This document shows, one piece after another, positions 47,633-57,196 of a DNA stretch of 64,000 nt. The notes under the pieces were generated by a model that worked only from the letters and a program-made list of their open reading frames with translations, ran no database searches and had not been told where the DNA came from. The position numbers and the translations under genes were made by a program. The DNA lies in NCBI RefSeq assembly GCF_004798935.1, contig NZ_RAHT01000001.1, positions 186,001-250,000 of the forward strand, written 5' to 3'. Source of the stretch: Ningiella ruwaisensis (GTDB lineage: Bacteria > Pseudomonadota > Gammaproteobacteria > Enterobacterales > Alteromonadaceae). Every line of letters begins with the position of its first letter. Position 1 is the first letter of the stretch.

Positions 47633-49765
47633 TTAATTTAAAGATGAAAAGTCTTTGTTAGTTTCAACTAATTCTCTAAGTAGAGAAGACGCTTCAAACC
47701 AATGCTGACCATAATCGCCCAGTTTGTTCTGATAATGCGTCATGCGCGCTAGTATGTGTTCAAGGCCTACTTCGTCTGCATATTTCATAGGGCCACCTCG
47801 AAACACAGGGAAGCCATAGCCATACACATAAATCACATCGATATCACTGGCGCGTTGGGCAATACCCTCTTTCAGTATTTCTGCGCCTTCGTTAATAAGG
47901 GGATAAATACATCGCTCAAGAATTTCCTGATCGCTTATTTCACGCTGCTCAATGCCTAGCTCTTGCGCTTTACGTTTGGCGATTTCCATTACTTGCGGAT
48001 CGGGAATAGGTTTACGACTACCATTTTCGTACAAATAAACTCCTTTTCCTGCCTTTAAGCCCACGCGACCAGCTTCAACCAGTTCATCGGCTACCACGCA
48101 GTATGAAGGATCATGTTGGATAAAAGACTGGCGCGATTGTCTGACAAAATAACCAATATCCAATCCAGCCATATCACCCATCGTAAAAGGCCCCATGGGT
48201 AAACCAAATTCTGTAATCACTCGGTCAACTTGTTCAGGACTTGCCCCTTCCAGCATAAGGCGATTTGCCTCTCTGCCATACACCTCAATCATTCTATTAC
48301 CGACAAAACCAAAGCAAACGCCAACAAGCACTCCCACTTTGCGGATAGTTTTTGCTAATTGCATAGCCGTTTTGATGACATCATCTGCCGTTTTTTCAGC
48401 CCGCACAATTTCCAGCAGTTCCATTACGTTGGCAGGTGAGAAAAAGTGAAGACCAATTACATCTTCGGGGCGTGATGTCGCTTGCGCAATTTCATTGATA
48501 TCTAGAGTGGAGGTGTTACTGGCCAAAATAGCGCCCGGTTTGCAGACCTTATCTAAAGCCGAAAAGACCTCTTTTTTGACCGACATTTTCTCAAAAACGG
48601 CTTCAATAACTAGATCAACGTCCGCAAGATCATCATATGATGTAGTGCCACTAAGCAATGACATACGTTGCTCTACTTGCTCGGCGGTGAGTTTGCCTTT
48701 TTTCGCGGAGTTTTCATAATTTTTACGTATGATTCCAAGACCTTTATCCAGCGCTTCGGGTTTGAGTTCGAGTAATTTGACCGGAATACCAACATTCGCA
48801 AAGTTCATAGCGATGCCGCCGCCCATAGTGCCCGCTCCAATAATCGCAACGGATTTGACATCTCTTGTCTCAAGCGCTTTGTCAATATCGGCCAGATGAG
48901 ATGCAGCGCGCTCGGCAAAAAAGAAATGTTGTTGCGCTCTTGCCTGTGGCGTTTCCATGCAGGCCATAAACAACTCTGCTTCGCGTTTTAAGCCACCTTC
49001 AAAATTATTTTCGTAGGCAGCTTTCACGGCCTCAACACATTTTAAGGGCGCGAAAAAGCCTTTTGCTTTTTGTTCCACGCCTTCTGCATATTGAGAGAAC
49101 AGCGCGGCTTTTTCCTCATTCATGGATAATGACACTGCGCGTGTTGGTCGAGGTCCTTTACTTATTGCCTCATCAATAAAGTCGAAAGCGGCTTTTACTA
49201 CCTCTTGTGCGGAATCAAGCGTCTTATCAAATACACTGTTAATCGCACTCACCGGAGTCGGCGCGCCACTCACAATCATATCAAGTGCAGACTGAGTATC
49301 CAGTAAACGCGGTAGGCGTTGCGTGCCACCAGCACCTGGCAGTATGCCCAGGTGTACTTCTGGCAAACCTACCTTATTTTTTGCGAAGCTGATTCGGTAA
49401 TGGCAAGCAAGAGCAAGCTCCAAACCTCCCCCAAATGCTGAGCCATTCACAGCAGCAATAACAGGTTTAGGACAGTTTTCAATTGTGTTTAATACCTCTG
49501 GCAACATCGGCGAAAGATTGCCTGTAGAAAATTCACTGATGTCAGCACCTGCACTAAATAAGGCCAAATCGCTCGTAATGATAATTGCATGACAATCCGC
49601 ATTTTCAGTAGCTCGCTTAATTGCGTCGAGCAATTCACTGCGTACCTGTTGAGATAGGGCGTTTACCGGCTTATTGCATAATTGAATTAACGCGCACCTG
49701 TCTTTAAAGGTAAGCTGAACAACTGGCGATTTATCTGACTGGTCGTTATGGTTATTAGCCTGCAT
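47633..49765 (-). CDS. Bifunctional enoyl-CoA hydratase / 3-hydroxyacyl-CoA dehydrogenase
   Basis: 710 residues from ATG 49765 (GGAGAGGG 8 bases upstream; the longer frame to 49783 begins at TTG inside that site). The N-terminal crotonase domain has AAVNGSAFGGGLELALACHY and EVHLGILPGAGGTQRLPRL, with the catalytic Glu of both motifs. A NAD-binding 3-hydroxyacyl-CoA dehydrogenase follows (VAIIGAGTMGGGIAMNFAN; LASNTSTLDI; GLHFFSPANVMELLEIV) and two C-terminal 3HCDH repeats. It is like FadJ or the peroxisomal multifunctional enzyme rather than fadB of the fadBA operon; no thiolase is adjacent. It is 85 bases upstream of the acyl-CoA dehydrogenase, probably one operon. Confidence 0.92.
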   Translation of the reverse strand: MQANNHNDQSDKSPVVQLTFKDRCALIQLCNKPVNALSQQVRSELLDAIKRATENADCHAIIITSDLALFSAGADISEFSTGNLSPMLPEVLNTIENCPKPVIAAVNGSAFGGGLELALACHYRISFAKNKVGLPEVHLGILPGAGGTQRLPRLLDTQSALDMIVSGAPTPVSAINSVFDKTLDSAQEVVKAAFDFIDEAISKGPRPTRAVSLSMNEEKAALFSQYAEGVEQKAKGFFAPLKCVEAVKAAYENNFEGGLKREAELFMACMETPQARAQQHFFFAERAASHLADIDKALETRDVKSVAIIGAGTMGGGIAMNFANVGIPVKLLELKPEALDKGLGIIRKNYENSAKKGKLTAEQVEQRMSLLSGTTSYDDLADVDLVIEAVFEKMSVKKEVFSALDKVCKPGAILASNTSTLDINEIAQATSRPEDVIGLHFFSPANVMELLEIVRAEKTADDVIKTAMQLAKTIRKVGVLVGVCFGFVGNRMIEVYGREANRLMLEGASPEQVDRVITEFGLPMGPFTMGDMAGLDIGYFVRQSRQSFIQHDPSYCVVADELVEAGRVGLKAGKGVYLYENGSRKPIPDPQVMEIAKRKAQELGIEQREISDQEILERCIYPLINEGAEILKEGIAQRASDIDVIYVYGYGFPVFRGGPMKYADEVGLEHILARMTHYQNKLGDYGQHWFEASSLLRELVETNKDFSSLN

Positions 49766-49943
49766 ATCTATTGCCCTCTCCAAGGTATCGAATGTAGCGA
49801 CACTTCATTATCGTTTTATGGATGTGGCAAAGAGATTATAGTAAAGCGAATTATCATCCCAATTTATTGATTTAATGATTCAAAATAAGATTAGCTAATA
49901 TCTAAAATACGATAAATTAATAAGCAAAAGTAAATTTAATGAA

Positions 49944-49973
49944 TTGGCTTGTTTAATCAGTCAACCGTATACT
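49944..49973 (+). promoter_or_regulatory. Predicted promoter of the haloalkane dehalogenase-like gene
   Basis: TTGGCT (49944-49949), 18-base spacer, TATACT (49968-49973). The expected start is near 49980, 22 bases before the ATG; no Shine-Dalgarno is seen before the ATG. Confidence 0.55.
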
Positions 49974-50001
49974 GTAAATAAATTGTTAATTATTAGTAAA
50001 T

Positions 50002-50928
50002 ATGAAGATACTTAAAACACCTGCATCACGTTTTGATAACTTACCAGGCTATTCCTTTCAAGCTGCCTATATCAATGTTGCCGGTGTTGAGGAAGCTCAA
50101 ATCGGCCATCAACAGCTATTAATGCATTATGTCGATTACGGTAAAAAAGATGCGCCCCTAATCTTGATGCTTCACGGTGAACCGACATGGAGTTACCTTT
50201 ATCGCAAAATGATTTGTCAGGCGCAAGCCCAAGGCTTTAGAGTAATAGCACCCGACCTAATAGGCTTTGGCAAGTCAGATAAATTTGATTCACAGGATGC
50301 ATATACTTATGCGAACCACTTGCGCTGGCTGGAAACCTTGCTTGAAAAATTGCAAATACAGAACATGCATTTGATTTGTCAGGATTGGGGAGGACTACTC
50401 GGTCTGCGCTTGGTGGCTAAATTTCCAGATACATTCTCATCAGTAGTTGCTGCCAACACAATGCTGCCAACGGGTGACCATAAAACACCAGACGCATTTT
50501 TTAAATGGCAACAGTTTTCGCAAGAAGTCGACGTATTCCCTGTCGGAGAAGTTATTCAAAAGGCCACCGTTAATGAGCTTATCCCAGAAGTGATTGATGC
50601 CTATGATGCACCTTTTCCCAGCGAAGCTCACAAATGCGGCGTACGCAAGTTTCCTATGCTGGTTCCCACCCAACCCGATAATCCTGAGTCAGAAAATAAT
50701 CGTTTAGCGTGGAAAAATCTATCTAACTATAAAAAACCTTTTTTGACGGCATTTAGTGATAGCGATCCGATAACAGCAGGCGGCGATAAAGTCTTTCAAA
50801 ACCTTATTCCCGGATGCAAGGGTCAAGCGCATACTACTTTAAAGGGCGGTGGCCACTTTTTGCAAGAAGATGTGGGAAATGAGCTGATTTCCATCGCACT
50901 TTCATTTTTTGAGAAACAGCAAAACTAG
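50002..50928 (+). CDS. Haloalkane dehalogenase homologue (HLD-I type)
   Basis: 308 residues of the alpha/beta hydrolase fold, close in style to Xanthobacter DhlA: both begin near KTPASRFDNL-like text, share LHGEPTWSYLYRKMI (oxyanion region with Trp 63) and have the nucleophile elbow QDWGGLLGL (Asp 128, Trp 129). A cap-domain Trp 169 (DAFFKWQ) could be the second halide-stabilising Trp. His 285 lies in GGGHFLQED and an acid in FSDSDPIT. In this family C-halogen bonds are hydrolysed to alcohols; the natural substrate in marine bacteria is often unknown. It is followed by an SDR gene 56 bases on. Confidence 0.88.
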   Translation: MKILKTPASRFDNLPGYSFQAAYINVAGVEEAQIGHQQLLMHYVDYGKKDAPLILMLHGEPTWSYLYRKMICQAQAQGFRVIAPDLIGFGKSDKFDSQDAYTYANHLRWLETLLEKLQIQNMHLICQDWGGLLGLRLVAKFPDTFSSVVAANTMLPTGDHKTPDAFFKWQQFSQEVDVFPVGEVIQKATVNELIPEVIDAYDAPFPSEAHKCGVRKFPMLVPTQPDNPESENNRLAWKNLSNYKKPFLTAFSDSDPITAGGDKVFQNLIPGCKGQAHTTLKGGGHFLQEDVGNELISIALSFFEKQQN

Positions 50929-50984
50929 GACGTGTTCCTAGCGTGACAGGCGCAATTTTAATCAAAGAGAATAAGGGAGATAAG

Positions 50985-51749
50985 ATGGATCCGCTTTTAG
51001 ATTTTTCTAATTCTGTAGGTCTAATTACAGGCGCCGGAACAGGCTTTGGCCGCGCCTTAGCGATTGCGCTTAACAAACGCGGCGCAAAACTAATAATGAC
51101 TGATATAAATAAGTTGGCATTGGAGGATTCTCTTAAAGCATTAGATACGCCTGAAAATGCCAGAATTATCGAAGCTGACGTCGCTTTGGAGACAAGTGCT
51201 AACGACAGTGTAAATTTAGCGCTTGAAAGCTTCGGCAAATTGGATTTTGCGGTTAATAATGCCGGGGTTGCGCATGAACAAGCCTCCATTCATGAAATGA
51301 CGGCTGATATATATGACAGACAGTTCGATGTAAATGTCAAAGGTGTAGGGTTTGGCATGAAATACCAAAGCCTTGCCATGCTAAAACAAAAGCAAGGTCA
51401 CATACTTAACGTCAGCTCACTGGCTGGTTTAGGCGGCGCACCAAAAGGCGGAGCGTACAGCGCAGCTAAACATGCAGTGATCGGGCTTACCCGAACGGCC
51501 GCAGTCGAATACGCGCGCTATGGCGTGCGTGTTAATGCTATATGTCCGTTTTTTAGTCCAACAAACATTATGAACATAGAGGGCTTGGCGAGCGAGGAAG
51601 ATAAACAAAAGCTTGGAATGGGTAGCCCGATGAAACGCATCAGCACAATCGACGAAATTGTTAATGTGATGGTGTTGCTTTTGTCCCCTGCGAATACCTA
51701 CATGAACGGTCAAAGTATTGCTGTAGATGGCGGAGTAACTGCCTGGTAA
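50985..51749 (+). CDS. Short-chain dehydrogenase/reductase
   Basis: 254 residues from ATG 50985 (AGGGAGA about 6 bases upstream; a GTG at 50943 is the alternative). The dinucleotide-binding TGAGTGFGRALAI, NNAGVAH (catalytic-region NNAG), NVSSLAG serine and YSAAKHAV (Tyr/Lys pair) are intact, and the end NGQSIAVDGGVTAW is classical. Likely an NAD(P)-dependent alcohol dehydrogenase. Being downstream of the dehalogenase homologue, it could oxidise the alcohol product; this is inference. Confidence 0.9.
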   Translation: MDPLLDFSNSVGLITGAGTGFGRALAIALNKRGAKLIMTDINKLALEDSLKALDTPENARIIEADVALETSANDSVNLALESFGKLDFAVNNAGVAHEQASIHEMTADIYDRQFDVNVKGVGFGMKYQSLAMLKQKQGHILNVSSLAGLGGAPKGGAYSAAKHAVIGLTRTAAVEYARYGVRVNAICPFFSPTNIMNIEGLASEEDKQKLGMGSPMKRISTIDEIVNVMVLLLSPANTYMNGQSIAVDGGVTAW

Positions 51750-51949
51750 GCAGAGCGCGCGCTAAAGCTCAAATTATTATAAGCATTTAAGCTCTTGGAG
51801 GCCTGTTCACTTGGCCAGGTCATCCTGCTTTCTCTTTTTTTTAGTATTTTTTTTGTATTTTCTTGCATACCTGAGTATCACCTCAGCGTCTTTTAAGGTC
51901 CTCAAAGTGTTTTAAGATTACTTCCGAAATCACCTACGGAGACTTTATC

Positions 51950-52345
51950 ATGTTGAAAAAGATAGCTATCCCGTTCTGTGCGCTTGTGCCAATGATGTTC
52001 TCGGCTAACGCTAGTGCAGACGTTGAAACTGCCCTTGCCAATATCTGTGAAATTGTAAAAACAGATGACAAAGGCGAACTACGTAAAAAAATGAAAACCG
52101 TGCGAAACGATTACAACCTTCGTTTGCGCGATTACTACAGCGGTATTACTTGTAACGGTACTAGCATGATCAAGCTAGCCATACAAAATAATGCTGTGGA
52201 GGCTGGCACTTTGCTGGTAAAGAAAATGCCAAAAAAGGATTTAGCGGAACCGGAAGTACAAGACGGTAAAGCCTTGCAAGCCTGGATTAATGAACAAGGC
52301 CTTGCAGACAACCCTATCGCAAAAGAATTGCTCGATCGAATTTAA
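51950..52345 (+). CDS. Secreted DUF3718 family protein
   Basis: 131 residues with a signal peptide (MLKKIAIPFCALVPMMFSANASA). The mature part carries two cysteines (ANICEIV and GITCNGTS) and the DUF3718-like segment KKMKTVRNDYNLRLRDYYSGI. Probably periplasmic with one disulfide. The function is unknown. It has its own terminator and a 200-base upstream gap with a poly-T stretch, so it is probably monocistronic. Confidence 0.75.
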   Translation: MLKKIAIPFCALVPMMFSANASADVETALANICEIVKTDDKGELRKKMKTVRNDYNLRLRDYYSGITCNGTSMIKLAIQNNAVEAGTLLVKKMPKKDLAEPEVQDGKALQAWINEQGLADNPIAKELLDRI

Positions 52346-52407
52346 TCGATTATCACACCAGTTGATAACCAGTTCAACATGGTAGGCAAAGGCAACTTTG
52401 CCATTTT

Positions 52408-52435
52408 AGTGGCTCCTCCCCGGAGCCACTTTTTT
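52408..52435 (+). terminator. Terminator of the DUF3718 gene
   Basis: AGTGGCTCC (52408-52416), 5-base loop, GGAGCCACT (52422-52430), then TTTTT. A strong stem 62 bases beyond the stop. Confidence 0.88.
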
Positions 52436-52512
52436 ATATGTATACTCATCAATGCGTTTATTGATTTGGTTTTAAGAAACATGTGTTGAGGAACGCGTTT
52501 AAGGAACATATG

Positions 52513-53487
52513 TTAAGGGATAAGCACCACTTTACCTTTGACTTCGCGGTTTGTTACCTTATTCAGGGCATCAATTGCGTCCGATAGCGCGAACTTTTTA
52601 TCTACATGCACTTTCACTTTGCCCTGCGCATACCAGCCTACTAATTCTTTCATATTAGCAAGAAAATCCTGTGGCTGATGCTGAATAAAGGAGCCCCAAA
52701 ATACGCCTACAACGGAGTAGCCTTTTACCAGTGCAAGATTTACTGGAAACTTGGGTATCTCGCCACCTGCAAATCCAATCACTAGCAAACGCCCTCCCCA
52801 GGCCATCACCCTTGAACATGCATGAAAGGTATCACCGCCAACGCATTCATATACCACATCAACCCCTTTATTATTGGTCAAGGTTTTTACTGTGTCTTTC
52901 AAGTCATGTTCGTTATAGTTAATGGTTTCGTCTGCACCGTTTTGTTTGGCAATTTCGCATTTCTCATCCGTTGAGCACGCCGCAATGACTTTCGCGCCCA
53001 TTTGTTTAGCGATTTGAACCGCAGCTAAACCGGTTCCGCCAGCCGCTCCTGTGACCAATAATGTTTCGCCTTGCTTAATTTGAGCACGTTGTTTTAAAGC
53101 ATGATGCGCCGTTGCATGGGCTGTGACCAACGCAGATGCTTCATCAAGGGGGATAGAATCGGGAATGGGCATCACTTGCATAGCAGGAATGGCAACTTTC
53201 TCTGCATAGCCTCCCAAACGGCAAATACCGATCACTTTTGTTCCCACTTTTAAGTGTTCAACCCCCTCACCTACTTGAGCAATGACACCGGCCACTTCAC
53301 TGCCTGGAATAAAAGGCAGCTCTGGCTTGAGCTGATACAAGCCCTGCACAAGTAAGCTATCAGGAAAATTGACACCTGCAGCACTTACCTCAACAAGCAC
53401 TTCGCCTTTTTTTACAAGCGGATCAGGAAAGTCCTCAAATTTAAGTTTGGATACTGGCGCAAACTCATGACATACAATCGCTTTCAT
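52513..53487 (-). CDS. NADPH:quinone oxidoreductase-like zinc-free MDR protein
   Basis: 324 residues of the medium-chain dehydrogenase/reductase family. GSEVAGVIAQVG is at about residues 61-72 and the NADPH site is LVTGAAGGTGLAAVQIAKQMGAKV. The structural-zinc cysteines of classical alcohol dehydrogenases are missing, as in quinone oxidoreductases. It is co-directional with the ACAD11-like gene 39 bases upstream; its role in the pathway is unproven. Confidence 0.88.
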   Translation of the reverse strand: MKAIVCHEFAPVSKLKFEDFPDPLVKKGEVLVEVSAAGVNFPDSLLVQGLYQLKPELPFIPGSEVAGVIAQVGEGVEHLKVGTKVIGICRLGGYAEKVAIPAMQVMPIPDSIPLDEASALVTAHATAHHALKQRAQIKQGETLLVTGAAGGTGLAAVQIAKQMGAKVIAACSTDEKCEIAKQNGADETINYNEHDLKDTVKTLTNNKGVDVVYECVGGDTFHACSRVMAWGGRLLVIGFAGGEIPKFPVNLALVKGYSVVGVFWGSFIQHQPQDFLANMKELVGWYAQGKVKVHVDKKFALSDAIDALNKVTNREVKGKVVLIP

Positions 53488-53526
53488 GCATTCTCCTATG
53501 TAATATTACTATTGTCATTTAAGCAC

Positions 53527-54750
53527 TTAAGCTTGGGCTTGATTTTGTTTCGCAATTAAATCACGTCCTAACTGCATCATATGAACTTGATCTGGTCCAT
53601 CGGCTAATCGAATCGTGCGAGCATAAGCAAGCGTAGCCGATAAAATCGTATCTTGCGACGTTCCCGCAGCACCAAACATTTGAATGGCTTCATCAATAAC
53701 CTCACATGCCATTTTCGGTGCAACGATTTTTATTGCCGCAATGATGTTTTTAGCCACTTTATTGCCATACTTGTCCATATGATCGGCGGCTTTTAGGGTA
53801 AGCAGTCTGGCCTGCTCTATTTTGCAATGCATTTGCGCAATACTTTCGCGAACAGATTGCTGTTTGGCTAAAGGCTTGCCAAAAGCAACGCGTTGCTCAA
53901 CTCGCTCACAAGCCATATCCAATGCACGCTGAGCACATCCAATAAGGCGCATACAATGGTGAATACGACCGGGGCCTAAACGTCCCTGAGCAATTTCAAA
54001 ACCTCGCCCTTCACCTAGTATAAGATTTTCGACCGGGACTCGAACATTCTCAAATAGCACTTCTGCGTGTCCTATTGGCTCATCCAAATAGCCCATGGCA
54101 GCCATTGGTCGAATTAACGTTACACCTTGAGTATCAATAGGAACGAGAATTTGCGATTGCTGTTGATGTCGGGGCGCATCAGGATCGGTCTTGCCCATGA
54201 CAATCAGTATTTTGCAATTTTCATTCATCGCACCACTGGTGTACCATTTGCGACCATTGATCACATACTCACCTCCCTCTTTCTTAATAGAGGTTTGAAT
54301 ATTCGTTGCATCTGATGACGCAACGTCAGGCTCGGTCATGGCAAATGCAGAGCGAATTTTTCCCTCAAGCAGCGGCTCTAAATATTGTGCTTTTTGTTCA
54401 TCACTTCCATATTTTGCCAAAACTTCCATATTGCCGGTATCTGGCGCACTGCAGTTGAATATCTCGCTACTGAACAATACGCGTCCCATTTGCTCGCAAA
54501 GCGGGGCGTATTCCAAATTGCTTAGACCTGCCCCGTAGGGCAGATACTCTTTAGGCAAAAACAAATTCCACAAACCGGCTTGCTTTGCTTCTTTTTTCAA
54601 ATCTTCCATTAAGGCAGGCGTTCGCCATTTAAAAGGATTCTTTTCCACCATTTCATGATAGCGAGCTTCAATGGGATAAACATGCTCTTGCATAAATGAC
54701 TGGAGTTTTTTAAGACGGTCTTGCGTCGGCTGAGAATAATCAAAATTCAT
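53527..54750 (-). CDS. Acyl-CoA dehydrogenase, ACAD10/11-like
   Basis: 407 residues. It has [16 protein letters not shown] and the FAD-binding and helical domains of ACADs, plus [18 protein letters not shown], which I associate with the ACAD10/11 branch that processes 4-hydroxyacyl-CoAs via a phosphorylated intermediate. [19 protein letters not shown] and [13 protein letters not shown] are typical. In other genomes an aminoglycoside-phosphotransferase-like kinase usually accompanies it; none is in this window. It is co-directional with a histidine phosphatase gene upstream (64-base gap). Confidence 0.9.
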   Translation of the reverse strand: MNFDYSQPTQDRLKKLQSFMQEHVYPIEARYHEMVEKNPFKWRTPALMEDLKKEAKQAGLWNLFLPKEYLPYGAGLSNLEYAPLCEQMGRVLFSSEIFNCSAPDTGNMEVLAKYGSDEQKAQYLEPLLEGKIRSAFAMTEPDVASSDATNIQTSIKKEGGEYVINGRKWYTSGAMNENCKILIVMGKTDPDAPRHQQQSQILVPIDTQGVTLIRPMAAMGYLDEPIGHAEVLFENVRVPVENLILGEGRGFEIAQGRLGPGRIHHCMRLIGCAQRALDMACERVEQRVAFGKPLAKQQSVRESIAQMHCKIEQARLLTLKAADHMDKYGNKVAKNIIAAIKIVAPKMACEVIDEAIQMFGAAGTSQDTILSATLAYARTIRLADGPDQVHMMQLGRDLIAKQNQAQA

Positions 54751-54814
54751 AAGGGTTTCCCTCTAAATGATGCCCATCACACAGGCAGCAGACGTTACAC
54801 CCGCAACATAACAC

Positions 54815-55492
54815 TTAACTGTAAGTTACGAGATGCAAATATTCTGGTATATCTAAGTGAGGCACATTGTTAAAACTGCTCAACTGCTGGCTGTTTTCAT
54901 TGAAATAAACATGATGAATGCTGGTGTTTTTTATCTGTAGGTTAAAATCAACGGCTTTTTGGATGTTGATACCTAAAATCTGCATGAGACAAACCGCAAT
55001 CGCCCCACCTGAACTTACCACCAAAATGCGTTTACTTTTATCTTGATACACCCGCTGGGCGGCAGATTTGACGCGTTCTTCAAAATCTAGCCACGCTTCA
55101 TTGCTTGTGGTAATTCGCTTATTTGACCATGCTAACATCGCAGATTTCAGTACCCGATACCAATCACTTCGTGGCGCATTTTCGACTGGCCTGTGCTCCG
55201 GATGCGCTTCTAAATATGCCGAGATAACCGCATTAAAATCGAATTCGTTCCAGCCCTTATCGGTAACAAAGGAACCTGGTTCACTCCCATGTTCAGTATG
55301 CGCATAAATTCCTTGCGCCGTTTCTTTATGTCTTAACATGTCCCCTGTTATCACTTTGTCAAAGCGAATATCGCGGGCTTTAAAATACTCACCAAGCAAT
55401 CGAGATTGTGTGTGCCCGGTTGCGCTAAGCTTGTCATAATCTTCGCTTCCGAATGACGCTTGGGCGTGTCTTACTAAATATAGCTCTGACAT
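54815..55492 (-). CDS. Histidine phosphatase family protein
   Basis: 225 residues of the phosphoglycerate mutase-like clan. The catalytic RH motif is in ELYLVRHAQASFG (His 9) and the second His is expected later near VVSSGGAIAVCLM, where Gly stands in the usual HGG position (SSGGA), as in many ACAD-linked members. The usual dephosphorylation substrate is unknown. It is the first gene of an operon with the ACAD11-like and quinone-oxidoreductase genes. Confidence 0.88.
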   Translation of the reverse strand: MSELYLVRHAQASFGSEDYDKLSATGHTQSRLLGEYFKARDIRFDKVITGDMLRHKETAQGIYAHTEHGSEPGSFVTDKGWNEFDFNAVISAYLEAHPEHRPVENAPRSDWYRVLKSAMLAWSNKRITTSNEAWLDFEERVKSAAQRVYQDKSKRILVVSSGGAIAVCLMQILGINIQKAVDFNLQIKNTSIHHVYFNENSQQLSSFNNVPHLDIPEYLHLVTYS

Positions 55493-55671
55493 TGTTCTTA
55501 CTCATTTAAGTAGCTTGCGTTTTATTATCTATGCACAAACGTTTTTATCGAGACGCTTTTATAGAGGGTAATGCCTTTAAACAAATAAGTGTAATTGATA
55601 ATTTATATAGGCGTTCATTCATTGCGAAAATAAACATCGTAAAAACAAACACCGCAAAATAGCCAGCTTCT

Positions 55672-55712
55672 TTAATCAAGATCAAAGTTTATGATTAAAA
55701 TATGAGTAGACT
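55672..55712 (+). promoter_or_regulatory. FNR/Anr-type site and promoter of hemN
   Basis: TTAAT-CAAG-ATCAA (55672-55685) matches the FNR consensus TTGAT-N4-ATCAA at 9 of 10 positions. A plausible -10 is TAGACT (55707-55712), giving a start near 55719 and a site centred about 40.5 bases upstream, the classic class II activator position. Confidence 0.6.
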
Positions 55713-55756
55713 AGCGGCTTATTATTGTTGCAATACCCAAAGGCGCTGATATATCC

Positions 55757-57193
55757 ATGACAAACAGCTTATTCGCTAAGGCCAATACTACTGATCCTAA
55801 AATCGATGCTTACTTCGACCAGCAAGTGATGAGAAAATACAATACAGCTGGCCCCCGCTATACATCGTATCCGACTGCGGTTGCCTTTACTGAATTGGAT
55901 ACCGCGGAACCTCACCAAGACATCATTATAGATAAGGCCTTAAGTCAATTGTCATGTTCAAAAGATGCCCAGCGATTGTCGTTGTATATGCACGTTCCTT
56001 TTTGCCATTCTCTTTGCTACTACTGTGGATGCAATAAGATTGTGACCCGTCATGCTCACAAAGCCGACATTTATCTGGATTATTTAATTAAAGAAATACA
56101 GGCCAGAGGCCCTGCTGCAAAAGGATGTAAAGTTGATAGCCTACATCTTGGCGGCGGTACTCCCAGCTTTTTAAATATTGCTCAGCTAAAACGCCTTCTG
56201 GATGCCTGCAAAAAAGCCTTTGAATTTGCTGACAAAGTAGAAATGAGCATTGAAATCGATCCTCGCGAAATCGAACTGAACTATATGGATGGTTTGGCCA
56301 AGCTTGGTTTCTCTCGCTTAAGTATCGGCGTTCAGGATATAGATGCAAAAGTTCAGCAAAGCATTAACCGAACGCAAAGTACCGCCTTTATTCGTGCACT
56401 GATTCGTCGCGCGCGACAGGTTGGTTTCAAATCAGTTAACCTTGACCTTATATACGGTTTGCCTCACCAAACTGAGTGCAGCTTTCAACACACGCTTGAA
56501 GAGATGCAAATCATGCGCCCTGATCGAATATCTCTTTTCAGTTATGCGCATATGCCACAATTATTTGCCGCTCAACGTAAAATCAAAGACGAGTGGCTGC
56601 CCAATGCCGCTAATAAATTTGCATTGTTTCGTCAAGCAGTCGCATTCTTAACACAAATTGGTTATGACGCCGTTGGGATGGACCACTTTGCCCTGCCAAG
56701 TGATGAGCTAAGTATCGCTAAACGCGAAGACCGCCTTTTCAGAAATTTTCAGGGTTATACCACAAGTGCAGCTCACGCCACTTTAGGATTGGGCGTATCT
56801 TCCATAAGCAGTATCAATGATGTGTACGTACAAAATCAGAAAGATTTAAAAGCCTATTATCAACAAATGGATGAAGTCTCTCACGCACAATCCAAAGGAC
56901 TGGTAATGAGTAAAGATGATCTTATCCGCCGGGCATTGATACATGGATTGATGTGTAATTTTCACATAAACAAAGCGACGTTTTCCAACGCGTATGATAT
57001 CGACTTTGACCGCTATTTTGAAAAAAGTTTAAGCAATCTGACAACTTTTATAGACGACAAACTTGTCACGAATAGTGACGAAGCGATCACTATTCATGAC
57101 AGAGGGCGTTTAATTGTGCGCAATATCTGCATGAGCTTTGATGAATATCTAGACAAACCTCTGCATCAAATGCGCTACTCACGCGTTATCTAA
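55757..57193 (+). CDS. hemN: Oxygen-independent coproporphyrinogen III oxidase
   Basis: 478 residues; a radical SAM enzyme that converts coproporphyrinogen III to protoporphyrinogen IX without oxygen. The 4Fe-4S cysteines are in PFCHSLCYYCGC (Cys 83, 87, 90; Cys 92 follows), and LHLGGGTPSFLN and EMSIEIDPREI are typical. The length equals E. coli HemN (about 457) plus a slightly longer N-terminus. The upstream FNR-type site fits anaerobic induction. It converges with the metalloprotease gene with only 3 bases between stops. Confidence 0.95.
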   Translation: MTNSLFAKANTTDPKIDAYFDQQVMRKYNTAGPRYTSYPTAVAFTELDTAEPHQDIIIDKALSQLSCSKDAQRLSLYMHVPFCHSLCYYCGCNKIVTRHAHKADIYLDYLIKEIQARGPAAKGCKVDSLHLGGGTPSFLNIAQLKRLLDACKKAFEFADKVEMSIEIDPREIELNYMDGLAKLGFSRLSIGVQDIDAKVQQSINRTQSTAFIRALIRRARQVGFKSVNLDLIYGLPHQTECSFQHTLEEMQIMRPDRISLFSYAHMPQLFAAQRKIKDEWLPNAANKFALFRQAVAFLTQIGYDAVGMDHFALPSDELSIAKREDRLFRNFQGYTTSAAHATLGLGVSSISSINDVYVQNQKDLKAYYQQMDEVSHAQSKGLVMSKDDLIRRALIHGLMCNFHINKATFSNAYDIDFDRYFEKSLSNLTTFIDDKLVTNSDEAITIHDRGRLIVRNICMSFDEYLDKPLHQMRYSRVI

Positions 57194-57196
57194 ACC

